From positions 1 to 35,365 of the forward strand of contig JALPWY010000016.1 in assembly GCA_023271875.1 (NCBI GenBank): DNA of 35,365 bases. Reading direction: 5' to 3'. Below, piece by piece: positions 28,521 to 35,365 of this stretch (position 1 is the stretch's first letter; each line of letters starts with the position of its first letter). The stretch comes from Nitrospinaceae bacterium (GTDB lineage: Bacteria; Nitrospinota; Nitrospinia; Nitrospinales; VA-1). Both the position numbers and the translations under genes were made by a program. The notes beneath the pieces are model-generated. The model searched no databases and was not told where the DNA came from. It worked only from the letters and a program-made list of their open reading frames with translations.

Positions 28521-28789
28521 TGAGCAAAGGAAGTATCATCACCTTTGCGTTTCTAATGTTCATCGGATACCTATCCTTTACCATGATATGGTCTGGTAGC
28601 AAGTTCCAATGTGAAATTTGTGTTGAGTACAATGGGGTAAGGTCATGCCAAGAGGTAGAGGGCATGGCTAAGCAAGATACTATAATGACAGGTATGAGCA
28701 CCGCTTGTGCTGCCGTAACTAACGGGAGAACAGAATCCATAGACTGTTCAATGACCCAGCCTGTAAAAGTTCAGTGTAAAGATATTTAA
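28520..28789 (+). CDS. Small membrane-anchored cysteine-containing hypothetical protein
   Basis: 89 aa; TAATG stop/start overlap with orn. N-terminal TM (IITFAFLMFIGYLSFTMIW), then six Cys in the soluble part (CEIC...C...AC...C...C). Confidence 0.7.
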   Translation: MSKGSIITFAFLMFIGYLSFTMIWSGSKFQCEICVEYNGVRSCQEVEGMAKQDTIMTGMSTACAAVTNGRTESIDCSMTQPVKVQCKDI

Positions 28790-28832
28790 TGAACATCAGC
28801 AACTTCACCTGCGGTTTGCCTTCTGAATATTT

Positions 28833-29552
28833 TTACTTCTTATTTGAACAGACAAGGTTATAAACTTCGCGATATTTTTCTTCGACACTTCCCATACTAA
28901 AACGAAAGCGATCTTTGTCCATTTTTTCACCGGTCTCTGAATGCCATAGGCGGCACCCATCAGGGCTAATTTCGTCCCCTAAAAGAATCTCTCCTTTATG
29001 TCTCCCAAACTCAAGCTTAAAATCTACCAGTCTGATCTTCCTTTCCTTGAAATATTCCACCATCAAATCATTTATGCTATATCCAAATTTTCTCAGCGTA
29101 TCAAGTTCTTCCTGTTTCGCCCACCCAAAAGTAACTGCATGACAATCGTTGATTAAAGGGTCGTGCAGGTCATCGTTTTTATAAAAAAACTCGAGAATCG
29201 GGGGATTAAATTGTTTCCCTTCTTCAACTCCTAAACGCTTACATAAACTCCCCGCAGCTACATTACGAAGAACTACCTCCACTGGGATAATATCTAATCT
29301 TTTAACAAGGGTTTCTCTGTCATTGAGCTGCTCCACAAAATGTGTCTTGACCCCCTTCTCCTCCAAGTATTGATATATACAATTTGACACTTCATTATTG
29401 ATGACCCCCTTATCGACAATGGTTCCTTTTTTAACACCATCAAAAGCACTAGCGTCATCCTTAAAATATTGAATCATTAAACTGGGGTCTTCCGTGGCAT
29501 ATAGTATCTTAGCCTTCCCTTCATAAATTTTTTCAAGCCGTTTTATTGTCAT
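28833..29552 (-). CDS. purC: Phosphoribosylaminoimidazole-succinocarboxamide synthase
   Basis: KLEKIYEGKAK-type N-terminus (KRLEKIYEGKAKILYAT), KGTIVDKGVINNEVSNCIYQYLEEKGVKTHFV, EVVLRNVAAGSLCKRLG, VDFKLEFGRHKGEILLGDEISPDGCRLW. Confidence 0.98.
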   Translation of the reverse strand: MTIKRLEKIYEGKAKILYATEDPSLMIQYFKDDASAFDGVKKGTIVDKGVINNEVSNCIYQYLEEKGVKTHFVEQLNDRETLVKRLDIIPVEVVLRNVAAGSLCKRLGVEEGKQFNPPILEFFYKNDDLHDPLINDCHAVTFGWAKQEELDTLRKFGYSINDLMVEYFKERKIRLVDFKLEFGRHKGEILLGDEISPDGCRLWHSETGEKMDKDRFRFSMGSVEEKYREVYNLVCSNKK

Positions 29553-30850
29553 TTTTTATTTTTAAAAACTCTTTTAAAGATTTTATCTACATTTTTTAAC
29601 TGATCTTTTATGTTGCATACCTTGTCCAATTCTTTTCCTGAAAGATGTTTTTTAATCTCACTATCCTTCTTTAAAAGTGATATAAAAGCAACCTTTCCTC
29701 GCCAAGCCTTCATCGCATTGCGTTGAACTAAGCTGTATGCATTCTCCCGTGACAAACCCTTGCGAACCAAGGCAAGCAAAACTGACTGCGAGTAATATAG
29801 CCCCCCAGTAATTTCCATATTTTTTTCCATATTCTTTGGATAAACGATCACCTTTTTCACTAGTCCGGTCATTTTTCTCAACATATAATGCAAAAGAATC
29901 GTGCTATCAGGGCCGATCACTCGCTCCACCGAAGAGTGACTAATGTCTCTCTCGTGCCATAAAGAAACATTTTCCATCGCCGCGATTGCATTGGCTCGAA
30001 CCACGCGCGCCAAACCACACATTTGCTCAGAAATTATTGGGTTTCGTTTATGTGGCATTGCAGAAGAACCTTTTTGCCCTTTAGAAAAAAATTCCTCCGC
30101 CTCCAACACTTCTGTTCGTTGCAGATGCCTGATCTCTGTGGCAAATTTATCAATTGACCCTGCGATAATAGCAAGAGTCGTAAAAAATTCGGCATGCCTA
30201 TCCCGCTGAACTATTTGCGTGGAAATAGGTGCTGGTTTAAGCCCTAATTTTTTGCACACGTATTCCTCAACTACCGGGTCCACGTTCGAGAAAGTTCCCA
30301 CCGCACCTGAAATTTGACCATATGCGATCCGTTCCTGTGCTCGTTTCAGTCGCTCTATATTCCGACAGGTTTCTTCATACCATACTGCGAGTTTTAATCC
30401 AAAAGTAAGGGGCTCTGCATGAATTCCATGCGATCGCCCAATGGTCGGTACATCTTTATGAAGAAGAGCTTGCTCCTTTACTGCATCCCGAAAAGATCGT
30501 AACTCTTTGAGTATTAACTTTGTCGAGTCCTTCAATTGAACGGCAAGTGTTGTATCAAGAATATCCGAGGAGGTGAGCCCTAGATGCATGTAACGATTAG
30601 CTTCTCCCACGTTTTCTGAAACACACGTTAGAAAAGCAATGACATCATGCTTGACCTCCTTTTCAATTTCATCGATTCTCTTGATGTCAAACTTAGCCTT
30701 CTTTTTTATCTCGGCTACTGCTGACGCAGGAATTTCCCGCCTTTTTGCCAAAGCCTCGCATACTAAAATTTCAATCTTGAGCCAAACATTAAACTTGTTC
30801 TCTGGTTCCCAGATTTTGGCTAATTCGGGAAGAGAATATCGAGGGATCAA
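29549..30850 (-). CDS. purB: Adenylosuccinate lyase
   Basis: MHLGLTSSDILDTTLAVQL, GRSHGIHAEPLTFGLKLA, GSSAMPHKRNPIISEQMCGLARVVR. Start codon is TTG (CAA at 30848-30850 on the + strand) with AGGAG upstream. Overlaps purC by 4 nt. Confidence 0.97.
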   Translation of the reverse strand: MIPRYSLPELAKIWEPENKFNVWLKIEILVCEALAKRREIPASAVAEIKKKAKFDIKRIDEIEKEVKHDVIAFLTCVSENVGEANRYMHLGLTSSDILDTTLAVQLKDSTKLILKELRSFRDAVKEQALLHKDVPTIGRSHGIHAEPLTFGLKLAVWYEETCRNIERLKRAQERIAYGQISGAVGTFSNVDPVVEEYVCKKLGLKPAPISTQIVQRDRHAEFFTTLAIIAGSIDKFATEIRHLQRTEVLEAEEFFSKGQKGSSAMPHKRNPIISEQMCGLARVVRANAIAAMENVSLWHERDISHSSVERVIGPDSTILLHYMLRKMTGLVKKVIVYPKNMEKNMEITGGLYYSQSVLLALVRKGLSRENAYSLVQRNAMKAWRGKVAFISLLKKDSEIKKHLSGKELDKVCNIKDQLKNVDKIFKRVFKNKK

Positions 30851-30984
30851 AAGGAAACTCCTGTTTTTTAACTTTAGTTATGGTTTGAGTTGAATGGTTA
30901 GTTAATTACACCTAAAATGATAGGCGTTAGCCATTTAAGACTGGGCTATATTAAACATAATCTGAAACTAAATCAATCTCAGAG

Positions 30985-31476
30985 ATGAGTAAAATAGCCG
31001 AAGTCAGTTTTGTGTGCCTTGGGAATATATGCAGGTCACCACTGGCCCAAGGGGTATTTCAGGACTTAGTCAACCAAGAAAAATTAGACCAAAAGATTAT
31101 AGTTACTTCAGCCGGAACAGGTGGTTGGCATATTGGTGATCTACCTGATGAAAGGATGCGTCAAACAGCTCAATCTAAGGGTATTAAATTAGAAAGTCGT
31201 GCTCGGCAATTCCAAAGCGCGGACTTTAACAGATTCAATCTGGTGCTGGCAATGGATCAAAGCAACCTAGCCAGACTTGAAGAAATTGCTCCAAGCAACC
31301 TCCCTCCAGAAAAACTGATGCTTTTTCGTTCTTTTGATCCTGAATGCAACGGTGACCAAGATGTCCCAGACCCTTATTACGGGGGAACAAAGGGGTTTGA
31401 GGAAGTCTATTCTATGGTAAAACGCACGTGCCCTCCGCTCTTGGACTACATCAAGTCTCGCTTTTTGAATCTCTAG
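30985..31476 (+). CDS. Low-molecular-weight protein-tyrosine-phosphatase family protein
   Basis: VCLGNICRSPLAQGVF (C-x5-R-S P-loop), VLAMDQSNLARL, VPDPYYGGTKGFEEVYSMV. Confidence 0.95.
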   Translation: MSKIAEVSFVCLGNICRSPLAQGVFQDLVNQEKLDQKIIVTSAGTGGWHIGDLPDERMRQTAQSKGIKLESRARQFQSADFNRFNLVLAMDQSNLARLEEIAPSNLPPEKLMLFRSFDPECNGDQDVPDPYYGGTKGFEEVYSMVKRTCPPLLDYIKSRFLNL

Positions 31477-32355
31477 ATGAAAGAAAATCTTTCCCAACTA
31501 TTAGAATCTATTTACGGAAATCCTATCCAAATTAAAAGCTTCGAAGCCATTGGAGGTGGGTGCATTAATGAAACCCAAGCTCTCAAATTGTCTAATGGTG
31601 AACGAGTATTTTTAAAATCTAACCCCTCTGCTCCAAAAAATTTTTTTACCGCTGAAGCTGATGGGCTTCGATTACTAGAAAGATCAAAGAACGGCCCTAG
31701 CGTTCCCCGTCCCCTTGGTATTTCGACCGAATCCAACCCACAGTTCCTACTCCTTGAATATATTGAATCATCCTCTCCAAAGGTTGGATTTGCCAGTCGT
31801 TTTGGACAAGCGCTTGCTGAAATGCATAGAGAAACTCAAGAGCAATACGGCCTTGATTATGACAACTTCATAGGAAAAACTGTTCAAAAAAACAATCTAG
31901 AATTAGATGGTTTGGTTTTTTTTCGCGAACACCGTATTCGCTTTCAACAGGAGTTAGCAAGAAAAACGAGAGGACTACCAAAATCTATAGATAAACGCTT
32001 AGATCTGTTTTGCGGAAAGCTTGAAACCCTGCTCGATTTGAAAGATGAAAAACCAGCCTTGCTCCACGGCGATTTGTGGTCCGGAAACTACCTTGCCAGC
32101 AATGATCAAGTGCCTTACATCTTTGATCCTGCCGTTTATTTTGGATTAAGGGAAGCTGACCTTGCAATGACTGAAATGTTTGGAAGGCTACCGGAAGAGT
32201 TCTACAGTGCTTACCATGAAGTTTTTCCTACACAACCAGGGTACACCGAACGTAAAGATCTATATAACCTCTATCATCTTCTAAATCATTATAATTTATT
32301 CGGTGGGTCTTATCTTGAACAGGCGGACCGGATCGTGAGAGAGTTTTTAGATTGA
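31477..32355 (+). CDS. Fructosamine kinase / ketosamine-3-kinase family protein
   Basis: FEAIGGGCINETQALKLSNGERVFLKSN, FFTAEADGLRLL, LLHGDLWSGNYLASNDQVPYIFDPAVYFGLREADLAMTEMFG. The ATG directly abuts the upstream stop codon. Confidence 0.93.
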   Translation: MKENLSQLLESIYGNPIQIKSFEAIGGGCINETQALKLSNGERVFLKSNPSAPKNFFTAEADGLRLLERSKNGPSVPRPLGISTESNPQFLLLEYIESSSPKVGFASRFGQALAEMHRETQEQYGLDYDNFIGKTVQKNNLELDGLVFFREHRIRFQQELARKTRGLPKSIDKRLDLFCGKLETLLDLKDEKPALLHGDLWSGNYLASNDQVPYIFDPAVYFGLREADLAMTEMFGRLPEEFYSAYHEVFPTQPGYTERKDLYNLYHLLNHYNLFGGSYLEQADRIVREFLD

Positions 32356-32375
32356 TAAAAATTTTAAGTGCGTGA

Positions 32376-33137
32376 CTAAAAACCTCCTCCTATTTTGCGC
32401 ATAAATGTTCTCAACTCCTGTTGAGTAACCTGATCAAACTGATCCATCTCATTGTTCAAGGTAGTCAAAACGGGTCGTCCGATACTACTTTCCAACGCTG
32501 AAGCAATACTGACAATTATGCGCGACCCATAGCGTTCTACTAGATCGTAATCCTCGACTTTGGAAAACAATTCTTCTGGATCCATCGTCATAGCCCACGC
32601 CTGAACCACTGAAACCTCGTTGGATTCGCGAAATTGAAGCGACTCAACGGCCTCCATATATTCTTCCGCACCCATTTCACCCGCTTCAAATTTTTCGATG
32701 AGTTGGTTTAAATTAACATTCTCATTATCTTCTTCACTACCAAGGATGTGCTCTAAAAATTTAGGCTGCAGTTTTTTCATTTCATCCTTATCCCAGGGAT
32801 TCGTAAAATCCTTATTGCCTGAAGTTGGGCTTTTTGTTTCTCTTTCTATTTTTTCGATACACGTTTGACAACGACCCCCTGCATCACAACTAAACTTAGA
32901 ACCACAACTACACGAAGAAAGACAAGTTTGTATGGCCAAAGAAAGTGCTTCGCCTCTAAGCCCTAAAACTACTCGTAAGCTAAGGCGAAGAGGATTTGTC
33001 CTGCCTACAGCTACCCAGTTCACACAAGATGAACAATAGATCTGGTAACTTTTTTCTCCCTCTTCCGGACCTAATACAGGGGCATAAGTTTCCTTACATA
33101 ACACGCAATTAATTTCACGAGTGGTAGTTTCCGCCAT
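32376..33137 (-). CDS. Hypothetical protein with Cys-rich (putative zinc-binding) N-terminal region
   Basis: Start set at MAETTTREINCVLC (33137). CVLC..CSSC pair, then CLSSCSCGSKFSCDAGGRCQTC. C-terminal half is acidic and helical. The ORF track extends to 33176. Confidence 0.65.
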   Translation of the reverse strand: MAETTTREINCVLCKETYAPVLGPEEGEKSYQIYCSSCVNWVAVGRTNPLRLSLRVVLGLRGEALSLAIQTCLSSCSCGSKFSCDAGGRCQTCIEKIERETKSPTSGNKDFTNPWDKDEMKKLQPKFLEHILGSEEDNENVNLNQLIEKFEAGEMGAEEYMEAVESLQFRESNEVSVVQAWAMTMDPEELFSKVEDYDLVERYGSRIIVSIASALESSIGRPVLTTLNNEMDQFDQVTQQELRTFMRKIGGGF

Positions 33138-33232
33138 GTAGCAGCTCTCTATTTTTTGATTAAAAAAAATATTCAAACCTTACCTAACAAACATTCTGCC
33201 AATCCAAAACAAATTAATCAGCAAGGTAATTT

Positions 33233-33267
33233 GAAAAAAAAATGCCCATGGCATATATGCCATGGGC
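33233..33267 (-). terminator. Intrinsic terminator of the 2-oxoacid:ferredoxin oxidoreductase operon
   Basis: Perfect 24-nt palindrome GCCCATGGCATATATGCCATGGGC (33244-33267). On the minus strand it is followed by A then a run of T, directly downstream of the delta subunit gene. Confidence 0.9.
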
Positions 33268-33286
33268 TGTATTTACATTAATTCAT

Positions 33287-33568
33287 TTATCCAGAGTAAG
33301 CTTGTCCAAGGCCAGCCGTTTCTGCCTCCTCAGCTCCCATGATTACCTTGCCAGTTGTGGCATCCACAGGAAACATGGTAATAGCATTGTGTGTACTACA
33401 AACCACTTTACACAAATCACAACCTTTACAGCGTGGCTCAATGACTATGGCCTTATTAGTACTTTCGTCCATCATTATGGTGTCTGCCTCAGGACAGTAC
33501 ATTATGCACAGTCGGCAACCCTTATCCGCGATACACTTTTCATTATCTACCCACGCTATGTTATACAC
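33287..33568 (-). CDS. 2-oxoacid:ferredoxin oxidoreductase delta (ferredoxin-like) subunit
   Basis: Two 4Fe-4S motifs, CIADKGCRLCIMYCP and CKGCDLCKVVC; clustered with the beta and gamma subunits. Confidence 0.88.
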   Translation of the reverse strand: MYNIAWVDNEKCIADKGCRLCIMYCPEADTIMMDESTNKAIVIEPRCKGCDLCKVVCSTHNAITMFPVDATTGKVIMGAEEAETAGLGQAYSG

Positions 33569-33631
33569 GCAAAAAATCTCCCCATCATTAAATGATTAAA
33601 CCTTAGAACTGGGCGTTAATTCCCAAAATGA

Positions 33632-34318
33632 CTAGACTTCGACTAACTGCAGGTTATCTTGTTTCGCTGCCCATTCTTGAGACAGACTATACGACTCTGT
33701 AATGCAATCCATATTAGCCTTGAGAAGATCATTCTTTTTCTTATATTTCTTCTTGATGGCTTCATCAAGTGAGGCGGTACCACCAGAAGCAACGAACTTC
33801 TTCCCAAATCGTTCTTGAAGAGCACCATCCAAGGATTTCAAGGTCACTATTTTCGTCACCCCGGCACAAGCACCAATCATTGCCATGTTAGTCGAAAGTT
33901 CCGTCTTACCAATATCCAAGGCAAGCTTAGTCGCGTCATGGTTGAACACCTTAACATTTAGGTCAGCTAAAGTTTCACGATCTTCATCATTTAACAGGTC
34001 AGCGGGTGTGTTGATAATAATCATACCGTTCTGTTGGATCCCTGAATAAAAAGGCGCGGTATAGCTTTTCTGCATGGTGATAACCTGAGGATGAAATATC
34101 ATAATGACATCCGGATATACTAATTCACCGCGGTCATAAATGCGTTCTGAGCCAACTCTACAATAACTCTCAGCGGGTGCCATTCTCTTTTCTGCTCCAA
34201 AGAATGGATTCGAAATAGAGAACTTGCCGTCCCGATTGGCCGCCATAGCCAAAAGATGCGCAGCAGTTACTGCTCCTTGACCCCCCAAACCAGAAATACG
34301 GATATTCATCCTTGCCAT
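33632..34318 (-). CDS. 2-oxoacid:ferredoxin oxidoreductase gamma subunit
   Basis: MNIRISGLGGQGAVTAAHLLAMAA...NPFFGAEKRMAPAESYCRVGSERIYDRGELVYPDVIMIFHP; KOR/POR gamma fold. Confidence 0.92.
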   Translation of the reverse strand: MARMNIRISGLGGQGAVTAAHLLAMAANRDGKFSISNPFFGAEKRMAPAESYCRVGSERIYDRGELVYPDVIMIFHPQVITMQKSYTAPFYSGIQQNGMIIINTPADLLNDEDRETLADLNVKVFNHDATKLALDIGKTELSTNMAMIGACAGVTKIVTLKSLDGALQERFGKKFVASGGTASLDEAIKKKYKKKNDLLKANMDCITESYSLSQEWAAKQDNLQLVEV

Positions 34319-34347
34319 AGCTTCTACTCCTATCTCTCTATTATGAG

Positions 34348-35259
34348 TTAACCAACTTTTGCTGCCTTAGCCGCTTCCTTAGCAGCTTTTTTTCTAGCCT
34401 TGGTCTCAGCCTTAATAGAATCGATAAGCTTCTGGGCTTCTTCAGTAACATACTCCTTCTGAACAAATCGACCACCTATAGTCTCTGAGTCCTTCATCTC
34501 ATCCAACCCCTCCATACTCTGTTTTCCAATTTCAAGAATACACGGAGTATAAAGCTGAACAAATGTCGGCCCAATTTCTCGCGCCACGTATACGGCATTT
34601 TTGATAGCTTCTTCAACTCGATTAGGCTTACTAACTGTCAACAAAGCAACATAAGCACAACCTGCCTCTCGAGCAATTTCAGGCAACCTAACTTTTTCAA
34701 AGTTTTTACCCTTAGGGGCCATCTTGGCTACGAATCCCTTCTGCATCAGACCACTTTCCTGACCACCTGTATTAGCATAAAGCTCGTTATCAAAACAAAT
34801 TGTGGTGAACTTTTCCTGGCGAAACCAAGACTGCATTGTCATATCTAGACCAATATCAACCGTCGCTCCATCACCAGCCAAAACCACTACATCTTTTTCT
34901 ACTTCTGGGAAACGTGCCTTCAAAGTACGCTTCAAACCAGAAGCAATCGCATTCTGATTTCCAAAAAGCGAGTGAATGTTCTGAACCGCTACATGCGGGA
35001 ACACCAGACTGGTGCAACCGGTAGAACCAACAAACACAGTATCCTCAGGAGCGGGTAAACTGGCTAGAATATAACGAAAAGCAATAGACTCCGGACAACC
35101 GGCACACAAGGAATGCTGCTCGATCAATTCTTTGGAGGAACCAATGTCCTTCCAGCCTCGGTCCTGTTTCCCAAAAGTTGCACTTTCAACTAGTTCCTGA
35201 TACTCAGGAGGCATAATGTCGGCAAACTCATCACAGAGTTGAATTTTTTCTTTGCTCAT
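34348..35259 (-). CDS. 2-oxoacid:ferredoxin oxidoreductase beta subunit (TPP-binding)
   Basis: HSLCAGCPESIAFRYIL, VGSTGCTSLVFPHVAVQNIHSLFGNQNAIASGLKRTL, VVLAGDGATVDIGLDMTMQSWFRQEKFTTICFDNELYANTGGQESGLM. Confidence 0.94.
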   Translation of the reverse strand: MSKEKIQLCDEFADIMPPEYQELVESATFGKQDRGWKDIGSSKELIEQHSLCAGCPESIAFRYILASLPAPEDTVFVGSTGCTSLVFPHVAVQNIHSLFGNQNAIASGLKRTLKARFPEVEKDVVVLAGDGATVDIGLDMTMQSWFRQEKFTTICFDNELYANTGGQESGLMQKGFVAKMAPKGKNFEKVRLPEIAREAGCAYVALLTVSKPNRVEEAIKNAVYVAREIGPTFVQLYTPCILEIGKQSMEGLDEMKDSETIGGRFVQKEYVTEEAQKLIDSIKAETKARKKAAKEAAKAAKVG

Positions 35260-35335
35260 TAGAAAACCCCTTTAAATTAAAATCCCGAATCGGGAGTTAA
35301 ATAACTATCATAAGTTAAAATATAGTCAAAAAAAC

Positions 35336-35365
35336 CTAGCTTCCGCGACTCGCCAAGGTATCAAC
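35336..35365 (-). CDS. C-terminal end of the upstream subunit, presumably 2-oxoacid:ferredoxin oxidoreductase alpha (runs off the right edge)
   Basis: The minus strand reads ...VDTLASRGS* immediately upstream of the beta subunit. Identity inferred from operon position only. Confidence 0.4.
   Translation of the reverse strand, partial: VDTLASRGS

Noticed and set aside
28471-28740. Minus-strand 89-aa ORF opposite the small Cys protein
   Set aside because: The plus-strand frame is coupled to orn and has a coherent TM plus Cys layout; the antisense frame has neither.
1-35365. tRNA, rRNA, CRISPR, insertion sequence or prophage
   Set aside because: Looked for cloverleaf-like segments, repeat-spacer arrays, transposase motifs and phage structural genes; saw none I could support.

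Overview
This 35.4 kb window is mostly bacterial housekeeping sequence: low to moderate GC, densely coding, genes on both strands. I found no phage, transposon, CRISPR, rRNA or tRNA signal. Recognisable genes include purine biosynthesis (purS fragment, purH, purC, purB), dnaN, nadK, a glnD homologue, orn, mtgA, pgeF, an rlmI-like gene, tatA, an ECF sigma/anti-sigma pair, an LMW-PTP/fructosamine-kinase pair, and the distal part of a 2-oxoacid:ferredoxin oxidoreductase operon (alpha end, beta, gamma, delta). The gene content and the delta ferredoxin motif (CIADKGC..C...CP) would fit a Nitrospinota/Nitrospirota-like autotroph, but this is inference only. The most interesting signals are: (i) a perfect 14-bp inverted repeat bracketing a strongly promoted gene for a 48-aa Lys/Ala repeat protein, which could close its mRNA into a loop; (ii) a GlnD homologue whose nucleotidyltransferase DxD motif reads NxD while its HD domain looks intact; (iii) a back-to-back LMW-PTP/fructosamine-3-kinase deglycation-type module; (iv) a structured intergenic region ending in a very strong terminator (candidate sRNA); (v) an SPL-family radical SAM protein that seems to lack the H-donor cysteine; (vi) a 59-aa small ORF directly upstream of purH, below the ORF-track cutoff. 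All family calls come from motif recognition by eye; no searches were run.
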